Of a stretch of 55,618 bases of DNA, positions 33,245 to 41,510 are shown piece by piece (the first letter of the stretch is position 1; the number at the start of each line of letters is the position of its first letter). The position numbers and the translations under genes were made by a program. The notes beneath the pieces are model-generated. The model made no database searches. It saw only the letters and a list, made by a program, of their open reading frames with translations, and was not told the DNA's origin. This DNA comes from CAYWGR01 sp964458015 (lineage in GTDB: Bacteria > Planctomycetota > Planctomycetia > Pirellulales > Thermoguttaceae). The DNA lies in contig CAYWGR010000010.1 of assembly GCA_964458015.1 (NCBI GenBank), positions 1 through 55,618 of the forward strand. Direction: 5' to 3'.

Positions 33245-34767
33245 CGCAGCACGGTGACTTTGATCTCGCCGGGATAGGTCAGTTGCTGCTCGAAGGCCGT
33301 GACGATGTCGTGGCAAATCTTCGCAGCCGACTCGTCGGTCGTGTCTTTCGAGCTGACGATCACGCGCAATTCGCGACCGGCCTGGATGGCATACGCCTGT
33401 TCGACGCCGGTGAACTTGCCGGCGATCGTTTCCAGTTCTTCCATGCGTTTGACATAGCGTTCGAGCGTTTCGCGACGTGCGCCCGGCCGTGCGGCGCTGC
33501 AAGCATCCGCGGCCGACACCAGCACGGTATACGGATTTTCCACGCGCAGATCGTCGTGATGTCCCAACGCGGCATGAATCACCTCGGGCCGCTCGCCATA
33601 GCGTTTCAGCAGGTCGCCGCCGATCTTCGGATGGCCGCCTTCGGCCTCATGGTCGGCCGCTTTGCCGATATCGTGCAACAATCCGCAGCGCCGGGCCAAT
33701 TTGCCGTCGAAGCCCAGTTCGTCGGCCAACATGCCGGCGATAAAAGCAACTTCTATGCAATGCCGCAACACGTTTTGGCTATAGCTGGTGCGGAAGTGGA
33801 GACGTCCCAGGAGGTTGACCAGCCGCTCGTGCAGCCCGTAGACCTCGGCCTCTTGGCAAGCCTGTTCGCCCAACTTTTGGATGTGCCGTTCGAGTTCTTT
33901 TTGCGTGCCGGCCACGAGTTCTTCGATCCGCGTGGGATGGATTCGACCATCGGCGATCAATTTTTCGAGCGACATCCGGGCAACTTCGCGCCGAATCATG
34001 TCGAACGCGCTGACAATCACCACGCCGGGCGTGTCGTCGATGATGACATCCACGCCGGTTGCTTTTTCAAACGCGCGGATGTTGCGACCCTCGCGGCCGA
34101 TGATGCGGCCCTTCATTTCGTCGTTCGGAATACCCACCGTGCTCGTGGTGGTTTCGGCCGTGTGGGCAGCCGCATAACGCTGAATGGAAGTGAGCAGCAC
34201 TTCGCGGGTTTTCTCTTCGCAAATCTCGGCCAGCTTCTTATCGTGGGCGTGGATTACAGCTCCCGTCTCTTTTTGAAGCTGCGTATCCAAAATTTCCAAC
34301 AGGCGGCGAGTCGCTTCTTCCTGGCTCAACCCGGAAAGCTCGTGCAGCGTTTGCCGCTGAAGATCCAACAGCTTCGAGAGTTCGTCCTTGCGGCGGTTAG
34401 CGTCTTGGATGCGTTCGGTCAGCTTGCGCTGAGTGCTTTCGACCATCTTCTCTTGCTTGCGGATCACTTCGGCCTGTTCTTCGAGGGCGTCTTGCCGCTT
34501 GTCGAGCAGCCGCTCGCGTTCGTGCAACTCGCCGCGCAGACGGCGCAGTTCCTTTTCACTTTCGGCCTGTTGTTGCAGGGCTGCTTCCTTGATTTGAAGC
34601 TCGGCCTCGCGGCGACGGTTGTCTACCTCGGTTTCAGCTTTTCGAACGATTTCGCGGGCTTCCGACTCGGCATCGCGACGACGCAGCCGGTCCATTAGCC
34701 GCATGATGAGAAACGTCAGAATGGGGCCCAGCGCGGCCAGGAGCAAATAGATGATAAATTGGTACAC
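33214..34767 (-). CDS. rny: Ribonuclease Y
   Basis: Membrane-anchored endoribonuclease that starts mRNA decay, using an HD metal site. I choose GTG 34767 (VYQFIIYLLLAALGPILTFL), 9 bases after GAAGGA; the upstream open frame adds a non-helical stretch. The resulting 517 aa is the normal length. Order: one membrane helix, a long coiled coil (about 25-200; EAREIVRKAETEVDNRRREA), KH domain with GRIIGREGRNIRAFEKATG, and HD domain with CGLLHDIGKAADHEAEGGHP. The C-terminus ends ETRHVEMAR, as in the family. It is in the same direction as ymdB, its known functional partner. A repeat element begins at the last codons. Confidence 0.97.
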   Translation of the reverse strand: MYQFIIYLLLAALGPILTFLIMRLMDRLRRRDAESEAREIVRKAETEVDNRRREAELQIKEAALQQQAESEKELRRLRGELHERERLLDKRQDALEEQAEVIRKQEKMVESTQRKLTERIQDANRRKDELSKLLDLQRQTLHELSGLSQEEATRRLLEILDTQLQKETGAVIHAHDKKLAEICEEKTREVLLTSIQRYAAAHTAETTTSTVGIPNDEMKGRIIGREGRNIRAFEKATGVDVIIDDTPGVVIVSAFDMIRREVARMSLEKLIADGRIHPTRIEELVAGTQKELERHIQKLGEQACQEAEVYGLHERLVNLLGRLHFRTSYSQNVLRHCIEVAFIAGMLADELGFDGKLARRCGLLHDIGKAADHEAEGGHPKIGGDLLKRYGERPEVIHAALGHHDDLRVENPYTVLVSAADACSAARPGARRETLERYVKRMEELETIAGKFTGVEQAYAIQAGRELRVIVSSKDTTDESAAKICHDIVTAFEQQLTYPGEIKVTVLRETRHVEMAR

Positions 34768-35608
34768 GGTCCATGATCCTTCGTTAAATCGGCGGGACCA
34801 AGGGCGAGGGAAACAAACGTCCGACGACCGATCCTTCAATCACAGATCGACGGGGCGTCGAAGTCCCCACACATTCCGCGGCGGCATGAAAGCCGAGAGA
34901 ACAGCTTACGCCCCGTCGTGAGACGGGGGGCGTGGACACGTCGCCGAAGCGCTACGCGCAGGCTCGCACCTAGACGACATGAAGACACAAAAAATTGGAT
35001 CAAGCCGCATTGTCATCCAACCGACGCCGGGAGTAGCGGAGCGGCGATGCCGGCCGCCGCGCGAACCGAAATTCGCACGGACCGGAACAGGCGACAATTC
35101 ACGACGCACGGCCCAAGAGCCCGCCGACATGATTCCCGCCATCCACCGGATGATGATCAAAAGCAGATCTATCATCGATACCATTCCCAACCTCGGGTGA
35201 TTTGTTGCTGCCTAATACACCGGGGGTAAAAAAACACGCTGTTTGCTGTTCGTCGGCTTCGGTCGCCACGGTAGGCCCACCGAAGACACTTTGTTGTTAC
35301 TTCATCCCAATCTTAACAGAGTAATTGAAAACTGCAACCGGGAATTTCAAAGGCTTTTGAGAGATAAACCCATCCGTGGGAAGCGGTTATGGCGATCATG
35401 GCGGAAAACTGGGCGAAGTGATGCAGTTCTTGACGGCAATGCCACCATACAGAAGGGTATGGCAATCCAGCCAAGCCATAAATACCAGCCCTTTATGACT
35501 AGGCAATAAAACTATATCGAGGGGGTAGCTTTCCCTCGTTTTCAGCGTCATAACGAAAAGTATCCCAAAATCCCTAGCCTCTAATCCCTAATCTCTAATC
35601 CCTATTTC
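34768..35608. other. Gene-poor region between rny and tilS
   Basis: About 840 bases between divergent genes. There is an 11-base inverted repeat CGACGGGGCGT / ACGCCCCGTCG near 34850 and 34911-34921. A few open frames of up to 94 codons look random: no family match, and their composition and hydrophobicity patterns are unconvincing. I looked for 6S, SRP, RNase P and tmRNA signatures by eye and saw none. The rny promoter should be here, and the far end carries the tilS array. Confidence 0.5.
35569..35606 (+). repeat. Heptanucleotide tandem array before tilS
   Basis: About five units, AATCCC, TAGCCTC, TAATCCC, TAATCTC, TAATCCC, then TATTTC before the ATG at 35609. Same type and orientation as the arrays before acpS and ymdB; no Shine-Dalgarno sequence. 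Confidence 0.85.
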
Positions 35609-36637
35609 ATGTCTTCGCTCGAAAAAAAATTCGCCGCTGCATGGTCGCCGGCCGACTGGGCCGATGTGACGGTGCTTGCGGCCGTTTCGGGCGGATGCGA
35701 CAGCGTGGCCCTGTTGCGACTATTAACGGCGTTGAAAACCGGCGGCGCAGGCCGTTTGTGCGTTGCCCATCTCAACCACCAATTGCGGCCCGAGGCCGAC
35801 CGGGACGAGCAATTTGTCGTCGATCTTTGCCGACAATTAGGCGTGCATTGCGAAGTCGGGCGCGTGGCCGTGGATCAGTTGGCCGCTCAAACGAGCGATG
35901 GCATCGAGGCCGCGGCACGAACGGCGCGGTATCGTTTTCTCGCCGAAACGGCAGGCCGGCTCGGCGCACGGTTCGTGACGACCGCCCACACGGCCGATGA
36001 CCAAGCCGAAACGATTTTGCATCGCATCATTCGCGGCACGGGCATCCGCGGCCTCTCGGGCATGGCTCGGGTGCGACCGCTGGAACATGCCGTGCTGATC
36101 CGGCCATTGTTGGGATTTCATCGGCGACAGTTGCAGGCATATCTTGAGCAGATCCATCAACCTTACTGTTGCGACGCCAGCAACAACGACGTTCGCTTTA
36201 CGCGCAATCGCCTCCGCCGGGGAGTGATGCCGATGCTGCGCGAGCAATTCAATCCGATGGTGACCGACGCTCTCTTGCGACTCGGCACATTGGCCGGCGA
36301 AGCGCAGACCGTCGTGGATGGTTTGACGGAAGCGGCATTCGAGCATTTGGCCACGATCGAGAGTTCCGGCGCGGTGCAACTGGATTTGAGCGGACTGGCA
36401 GGCAAACCGCGTTATCTGGTGCGGGAATTGCTGACCGCCGTATGGCGACATGAGCGATGGCCGTTGCAGTCGATGGGACACGGCAAGTGGGACGAACTGT
36501 GCGACTGGGCTTTAAATCCCGCGCCGCCGTGGCAACGCATTTTTCCCGGCAACGTCAGGATCGAGGTTTCTCCGCGCGAATCGCGGATGCGATTGCACGG
36601 GCCTGAACCACGCGCGGCAGTCGGGCAAGATCTTTGA
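35609..36637 (+). CDS. tilS: tRNA(Ile)-lysidine synthase
   Basis: 342 aa. TilS converts C34 of the CAU-anticodon tRNA(Ile) to lysidine so it reads AUA, an essential step. The N-type ATP-pyrophosphatase P-loop is AAVSGGCDSVALLRLL (SGGCDS at 27-32); HTADDQAETILHRIIRGTGIRGL and RNRLRRGVMPMLREQFNP are family signatures. The usual extra C-terminal domains of E. coli TilS are reduced; shorter TilS proteins are common. The ATG follows a heptanucleotide array. The 3' end overlaps the convergent prmC gene by 83 bases, an unusual tail-to-tail overlap. Identification is secure. Confidence 0.96.
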   Translation: MSSLEKKFAAAWSPADWADVTVLAAVSGGCDSVALLRLLTALKTGGAGRLCVAHLNHQLRPEADRDEQFVVDLCRQLGVHCEVGRVAVDQLAAQTSDGIEAAARTARYRFLAETAGRLGARFVTTAHTADDQAETILHRIIRGTGIRGLSGMARVRPLEHAVLIRPLLGFHRRQLQAYLEQIHQPYCCDASNNDVRFTRNRLRRGVMPMLREQFNPMVTDALLRLGTLAGEAQTVVDGLTEAAFEHLATIESSGAVQLDLSGLAGKPRYLVRELLTAVWRHERWPLQSMGHGKWDELCDWALNPAPPWQRIFPGNVRIEVSPRESRMRLHGPEPRAAVGQDL

Positions 36638-37610
36638 TCGTCGGACAGACCTCCAAGCGATGGTCGGCTTCAAGCAACGCTCGCACGGCATCGTGAATCG
36701 CGGGACTGATTTCCATAAGCAGATATCCGCCCGGCCGCAGACATTCTGCCGCTTGTGAAATTAACGGTTCGATCACCTCGGTGCCGCGAGGCCCGGCTTC
36801 CAAGGCGATGCGAGGCTCGTATTTCCGCACATCCACGGCCAATTCCTCCATCTCGGCCGTTTTTATGTACGGCGGATTGCTCACGATGAAATCGAATTGA
36901 CGATCGGCCGGCACGGCCGCGAACAGATTGCTTTCAACAAACTTGATTCGATCGGCAACGCCATGTTTTTCGGCGTTTTCTCGCGCCACGGCCAAGGCCG
37001 CGGGACTGATATCCACGGCCGTCACGCGACAGTTGGGTAAATGCTTGGCCAAACAAACGGCGATAATGCCGCTGCCCGTGCCGATATCCGCAATGTGCAG
37101 GCCGCAAGCAGAGACGGAAGAAGGAGGATTTTGATCGGCGGACACGGCGCCCGCAGCGGTATCCCCAACCGCTTGAACATTGGCCATTGAACCTTGAACC
37201 TTGGAACTTTGCTCTTCCCCTCTCCCCTCTCCCCTCTCCTCTCTCCCCTCTTCACTGGCCACTTCCTCCTTCACCAGATCCAGCACCGCAATTACCAACA
37301 GCTCCGTTTCAGGCCGCGGAATGAGCACATCGGGCGTCACGCGAAATGGCAGGGAGTAGAACTCACGCCGGCCGACGAGATACGCCACGGGCGTCCCCTC
37401 CGCCCGACGGCGCACCAACTCGCGGAAGGCGCTCCGCTGCTCTTCCTTGGGCGTTTCCTCGAATGTCGTATACAATTCGATCCGCTGACAATTCAAGGCG
37501 TGCGCCAAAAGCACTTCCGCATCGAGCCGCGGACTTTCCGAACCGTGCCCCTTCAGATAGTCCGCCGTCCATTGTAGCAGCCGGCCGACAGTCCAAACTT
37601 CAGGGGCCAT
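36555..37610 (-). CDS. prmC: Release-factor glutamine methyltransferase PrmC, with repeat-derived insert
   Basis: PrmC methylates the glutamine of the GGQ motif in RF1/RF2. 351 aa is longer than the usual ~280. The N-terminal helical domain (VGRREFYSLPFRVTPDVLIP) and the methyltransferase domain (DIGTGSGIIAVCL for SAM, catalytic SNPPYI) are intact. Between them, about residues 115-170, is a low-complexity insert (EEGREERGEGRGEEQ, then SKVQGSMANVQ) that lies over 7-base tandem repeats and should be a surface loop. The gene sits downstream of prfA, as is typical, though a terminator and a heptanucleotide array lie between. Its end overlaps tilS by 83 bases. Confidence 0.95.
   Translation of the reverse strand: MAPEVWTVGRLLQWTADYLKGHGSESPRLDAEVLLAHALNCQRIELYTTFEETPKEEQRSAFRELVRRRAEGTPVAYLVGRREFYSLPFRVTPDVLIPRPETELLVIAVLDLVKEEVASEEGREERGEGRGEEQSSKVQGSMANVQAVGDTAAGAVSADQNPPSSVSACGLHIADIGTGSGIIAVCLAKHLPNCRVTAVDISPAALAVARENAEKHGVADRIKFVESNLFAAVPADRQFDFIVSNPPYIKTAEMEELAVDVRKYEPRIALEAGPRGTEVIEPLISQAAECLRPGGYLLMEISPAIHDAVRALLEADHRLEVCPTIKDLARLPRVVQARAIASAIRAEKPRS
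37185..37248 (-). repeat. Heptanucleotide repeats inside prmC
   Basis: On the plus strand, five CTTCCCC/TCTCCCC-type heptads (37214-37248) and three looser CATTGAA/CCTTGAA heptads (37185-37205). Both are in frame and add about 20 codons to prmC. Confidence 0.8.
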
Positions 37611-37649
37611 GAGAGTGATTCAGTGTGATTGGAGATGATGAATGAATCC

Positions 37650-37671
37650 AAAAAAAGCCGCTTGCGGCTTT
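37650..37671 (-). terminator. Rho-independent terminator after prfA
   Basis: On the minus strand AAAGCCGC / GCGGCTTT with a tiny loop, then a run of T (seven in all). It lies about 50 bases after the prfA stop, before prmC, so prmC probably has its own promoter or is read through. Confidence 0.85.
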
Positions 37672-37685
37672 GCATCGGCATCCTT

Positions 37686-37720
37686 GCTGACCGCTAATAG
37701 CTGATAGCTGACCGCTGATA
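37686..37720. repeat. Five 7-bp units between prfA and prmC
   Basis: GCTGACC, GCTAATA, GCTGATA, GCTGACC, GCTGATA: exactly five heptads, ending 2 bases before the prfA stop codon. Different unit from the TARYCCC arrays, same period. Confidence 0.9.
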
Positions 37721-37722
37721 AC

Positions 37723-38796
37723 TTAATCGATTGTTCCAAACGCCGCACGTTGCGCCTGGCGTTCGTATTCCATCAGGGCATCCACGACAGGCCCCAGATT
37801 ACCGGCAATGATGCTGTCGAGTTTGTAGAGCGTCAGGTTGATGCGGTGATCGGTCAGCCGGTTTTCGGGGAAATTATACGTGCGGATGCGCTGGCTGCGG
37901 TCGCCCGAGCCGATTTTCGTTTTGCGTTCGTCGGAGCGTTTTTTATGCTCTTCCTCGCGTTTGGCCTCGTAGAGCCGCGTCTTCAAAACGCGCAAGGCCT
38001 TGGCGAAGTTTTTATGCTGGCTCTTTTCGTCCTGGCAGGAAACGACAATGTTCGTCTCGTAATGGGTCAACCGGATGGCCGACGCCGTTTTGTTCACATG
38101 CTGCCCGCCCGGACCGCTGGCGTGAAAAATGTCTTTGCGGTAATCGTCCGGTTTCAGGTCGATTTCCACGTCTTCGGGCTCGGCCATCACGGCCACCGTG
38201 GCGGCCGACGTATGCACGCGGCCCTTGGCTTCGGTCTCGGGCACGCGCTGCACGCGATGACCGCCGCTCTCGAATTGCAGCTTGCGGAAGACGCCCTCGC
38301 CTTCGAGCCCCAGAATGATTTCCTTGAATCCGCCCAATTCGGTCGGCGATAGATCAAGCACTTCAACCTTCCATCGGTTGTCTTCGGCGTAGTGCTTGTA
38401 CATCTGGTACAGGTCGCGGGCGAACAACGCGGCTTCCTCACCGCCGGTGCCGGCCCGGATTTCCAACACGCAGCGCGTGCGGTTGGCGTCGTCGCCGCCG
38501 ATGGTCAAGTCGAGCAATTCGTTCCAGAAGGTTTCGCGCTCGGCCTTCAAGTCGGGCAATTCGGCTCCGGCCAACTCGCTCATCTCGGGGTCGCCGCCTT
38601 CGATCATTTCGACCGCGTCGCGAATCTGATCGTTCAGTTGCTTGAAACGGCGATACTTCGTGGCCAGCTTGGCCAACGAGCCGTGCTCGCGGGCCGCCGC
38701 CGTCAAACGCGACGGATTGGCCAACACCTCGGGATCCACGAGCAGCCGCTCGAGCTCTTCGAAGCGAGCAAGTTTTTCGTCGAGCGGATTCGGCAT
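37723..38796 (-). CDS. prfA: Peptide chain release factor 1
   Basis: 357 aa. RF1 reads UAA and UAG stops and triggers peptide release. The GGQ motif is ASGPGGQHVNKTASAIR (Gly230, Gly231, Gln232). The stop-reading tripeptide is PET (186-188 in RVPETEAKGR), matching PxT of RF1 rather than SPF of RF2; most RF1 have PAT or PVT. It has the conserved RAGTGGEEAALFARDL block in the middle domain and the NLTDHR-type end (NRLTDHRINLTLYKLD). It lies between rpmE and prmC, the common bacterial order, all on this strand. Secure. Confidence 0.97.
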   Translation of the reverse strand: MPNPLDEKLARFEELERLLVDPEVLANPSRLTAAAREHGSLAKLATKYRRFKQLNDQIRDAVEMIEGGDPEMSELAGAELPDLKAERETFWNELLDLTIGGDDANRTRCVLEIRAGTGGEEAALFARDLYQMYKHYAEDNRWKVEVLDLSPTELGGFKEIILGLEGEGVFRKLQFESGGHRVQRVPETEAKGRVHTSAATVAVMAEPEDVEIDLKPDDYRKDIFHASGPGGQHVNKTASAIRLTHYETNIVVSCQDEKSQHKNFAKALRVLKTRLYEAKREEEHKKRSDERKTKIGSGDRSQRIRTYNFPENRLTDHRINLTLYKLDSIIAGNLGPVVDALMEYERQAQRAAFGTID

Positions 38797-38860
38797 AATG
38801 ACATCACCCCCGGCGAATCGTCGTGCCCGGGGCCTCGTCTAGTGCGGTTGAGCCTTGTTT

Positions 38861-38886
38861 GTCATCCAGAGCGCAGCCAAAGGGAT
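38861..38886. repeat. Dispersed repeat between rpmE and prfA
   Basis: GTCATCCAGAGCGCAGCCAA... matches the better copy at 43266-43291 (GTCATCCTGAGCGTAGCGAA...). Probably a degraded dispersed repeat; the 175-base gap between rpmE and prfA holds nothing else recognised. Confidence 0.6.
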
Positions 38887-38971
38887 TCCCTCAAGAACAC
38901 GCCGGATCCTGTTCGGCGATCCAATCCGATCGCCCAGGCCGACGGGTTTCGCTCGGAACTGCGTTCCCTAC

Positions 38972-39235
38972 TCAGGACGACGCCTCGGAGGCCTCGGGCT
39001 GAGCCGCCTTTTTGCCAACGTTGAGGCTCTTGTAGCCGGCCGCGGCGAACTTCTTCTGGAACTTCTCGATGCGGCCTGCCGTGTCCACGTACTTCAGCTT
39101 GCCCGTGTAGAAGGGGTGGCAAGCATTGCAAATATCGACTTTCATCTCCGGCTGGGTGCTGCGCGTCACAAAAGTATTGCCGCAACCGCAGGTGATCTTC
39201 GTCACAACGTATTTGGGGTGAATACCGTCCTTCAT
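38972..39235 (-). CDS. rpmE: 50S ribosomal protein L31
   Basis: 87 aa. It starts MKDGIHPKYVVTKITCGCGN and has the four zinc-binding cysteines of the C+ form (C16, C18, C36, C39), then HPFYTGKLKYVDTAGRIEKF, the family end. A short Ala/Ser/Glu tail (QPEASEASS) is extra. It is first in the rpmE-prfA-prmC group, with 175 bases to prfA. Zinc-dependent L31 can be exchanged for a zinc-free copy under zinc starvation; that paralogue is not in this window. Secure. Confidence 0.97.
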   Translation of the reverse strand: MKDGIHPKYVVTKITCGCGNTFVTRSTQPEMKVDICNACHPFYTGKLKYVDTAGRIEKFQKKFAAAGYKSLNVGKKAAQPEASEASS

Positions 39236-39588
39236 AGCCCATCCTCAACAGCTTCTGACTTGTAAACACGTCAGTCTAACAAGATCGGCAGTAAGCCACA
39301 AGGCATCAAGACATAATCGCAAGGAAATGGCAGACGCCTCCAATAGCACTACCCCACATCTGAAGGGTGGCATGTTTGTTTCGGCCGTAGTAAAATGAAG
39401 CCTGGCCGGGGTAGGGATGTCATCAGTAATGCAAGTGGGGGATGCTCGTCGTTATACGCTGTTACAATCTTGGCGAAAACCACCACTTATGGGTGGAGTG
39501 CTGTGTGAAAAATTGTTGATTTCCACACGAGATCTAACTATCCTGAAGACTGTCGCGCGGATTGTCTAATCCTGGGGAGTGTTCAACG
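39236..39588. other. Divergent promoter region of rpmE and the squalene-repeat genes
   Basis: 353 bases with no gene. A weak hairpin-like CCACC...GGTGG occurs near 39480. I see no clear -35/-10 pair. It must carry both promoters. Confidence 0.5.
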
Positions 39589-41295
39589 ATGTCGGATATG
39601 CCATTGGCAAAAACGACAGTGAAGACGGCCGAGCCGCTCGTGCCTCGTCGCCGACCGCGAAAGTTGGTGCGGGCGAAGCCCTTGACCGACACCGTGTTGG
39701 CTAGCACCAGCGATACCGGTATCCAGAAACGTGCTGCCGAAGCCGGCCCCATCGTCATCTACATCGAAGCCACTTCCGCGGCAACCTCCGTCGCTGCAAC
39801 TTGGGCGGGTTTTTACGGCAGCTCCAGTGTCTCGGCCTGCATTCTCCAGTTGGTTCTGCATGAAGCGCCTGCCTGGACGGTCAGCATGATTGTCCACATG
39901 GTCACACTCGTGACGATGGCCATGGTCACCGTTCCGCAGCCGGTTCAGTACAAATCGAATCACCTGCTGGTCACGCCTCCTCCGGTGGAAGATAAAATCG
40001 AGGAAGTCAAAGAAGCCAACAACGAGAAGCCAACCACGCTCGAAGAGAATGCCGTTACCGAATCCGTGGCTTTCGATTCCAAGGTTGAGCAAGAACGAGT
40101 CAACATCCAGCCGTCGAACGAGCCGGAGGCCGCGCCTGCCGCCATCGACTTGGCCGATTACGGTCTTGATCGCGTGCCGAAGAGCGATCTCTTGGCCACC
40201 GTGGGCGTTTACGGCGGCACGGGGCTTTCGGGCCGAGAGTTGGCCGCCAAGGCCCAGCTAGTCACCCGCGAAGGCGGAAGCGAAACCAGCGAGAAGGCCG
40301 TTTCCACCGCGTTAAAGTGGTTGGCCAACCACCAAATGCCCGACGGCGGATGGAACTTCAATCATACGAACTGCCCCGGTTGTCGCGGACAATGCCGCAA
40401 CGCAGGCACCATGGCCGAGGCGCGTAACGCCGCCACCGGCTTGGCCCTGCTGCCGTTCCTCGGCACTGGCCAGACGCACCGCGACGGCCAATACAAGACG
40501 ACCATTAAGAATGGATTGTCGTATCTTGTCACCCACATGCGCGTCGGGCCCCAGGGCGGCGCTTTGAATGAAAACGGCGGCCAGATGTATGCACATGGCA
40601 TTGCGTCCATCGCTTTGTGCGAAGCTTATGCCATGACGCACGACAAAGGCTTGCTCGCTCCCGCGCAGGCGTCCCTCAATTTCATTTCCTATGCACAAGA
40701 CCCCATCGGCGGCGGATGGCGCTATAAGCCGCGTGAAAAGGGCGATACCTCGGTCGTCGGTTGGCAGTTGATGGCGCTGAAGAGCGGCTACATGGCGAAT
40801 CTTCGCGTTTCACCCTTGACCGTCCACCGCGCTTCTTTGTTCCTCGACGGCATCCAGGGCGACGACGGCGCCGCCTACGGCTATGCCGAGCCCGGCAAAC
40901 AAGGCGAAGCGACCACGGCCATTGGTTTGCTCTGCCGCATGTATCTCGGTTGGAAACGCGATAACCCGGCCTTGCAACGCGGTGTAAAATTCCTGAGCGG
41001 CCGCGGCCCTTCCGGCGCCAATATGTACTACAACTACTACGCCACCCAAGTCATGCGTCATTGGGAAGGCGAGGAATGGACCAACTGGAACCGCCAGATG
41101 CGCGATCAGTTGATCCATGCACAAGCCAAGCAAGGGCACGAAGACGGAAGTTGGTTTACCGGCAGCGGCGACAACGGCGCAGCGCCCGGCGGCCGCCTCT
41201 ATTGCACGGCCATGGCCACCATGATCTTGGAAGTCTACTATCGGCACATGCCCATTTATCGGGCGCAAAGCGTCGACCAGGACTTCCCCGATTAA
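39589..41295 (+). CDS. Membrane-anchored squalene-cyclase-like repeat protein (A)
   Basis: 568 aa from ATG 39589 (GGGGAG upstream). It starts with a basic region, a membrane segment (about 85-120; HMVTLVTMAMVTVPQP) and an acidic linker. The remaining ~350 residues are alpha/alpha toroid repeats of the prenyltransferase/squalene-oxidase kind, with QW-like turns such as NHQMPDGGWNFNH and GGGWRYKPREKG. The DxDD protonating motif of hopene cyclases is absent, so it is a toroid-fold protein of unknown role. A cysteine cluster (NCPGCRGQCRNAG, three Cys) lies in the first repeats. Its paralogue follows 215 bases later. Confidence 0.88.
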   Translation: MSDMPLAKTTVKTAEPLVPRRRPRKLVRAKPLTDTVLASTSDTGIQKRAAEAGPIVIYIEATSAATSVAATWAGFYGSSSVSACILQLVLHEAPAWTVSMIVHMVTLVTMAMVTVPQPVQYKSNHLLVTPPPVEDKIEEVKEANNEKPTTLEENAVTESVAFDSKVEQERVNIQPSNEPEAAPAAIDLADYGLDRVPKSDLLATVGVYGGTGLSGRELAAKAQLVTREGGSETSEKAVSTALKWLANHQMPDGGWNFNHTNCPGCRGQCRNAGTMAEARNAATGLALLPFLGTGQTHRDGQYKTTIKNGLSYLVTHMRVGPQGGALNENGGQMYAHGIASIALCEAYAMTHDKGLLAPAQASLNFISYAQDPIGGGWRYKPREKGDTSVVGWQLMALKSGYMANLRVSPLTVHRASLFLDGIQGDDGAAYGYAEPGKQGEATTAIGLLCRMYLGWKRDNPALQRGVKFLSGRGPSGANMYYNYYATQVMRHWEGEEWTNWNRQMRDQLIHAQAKQGHEDGSWFTGSGDNGAAPGGRLYCTAMATMILEVYYRHMPIYRAQSVDQDFPD

Positions 41296-41510
41296 CACGG
41301 CCCGCAATCAGGCGAGATCGCCTATGCACGTTGCACAATCGTTCTGACCGTTCTAATCGGACTTTCCGGGCAAGCTATACTAAATAGGTCCACTATAAAT
41401 AGCGAAAGTGCCGGCGAGGCAACGACCGCCGGCAATTGCGTGGTTGCAGGTTTGCGGCACTTTCGATTGTCCGCGGTTTTATTTAGTTGCGCTCGAGGAG
41501 TTGCTTCGCC

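Noticed and set aside
33232..34698. 488-codon plus-strand frame
   Set aside because: It is antisense to rny, whose KH and HD motifs are unmistakable.
34906..35509. Two frames of 94 and 88 codons between rny and tilS
   Set aside because: No family, no ribosome site, and unlike neighbours in composition; left as intergenic.
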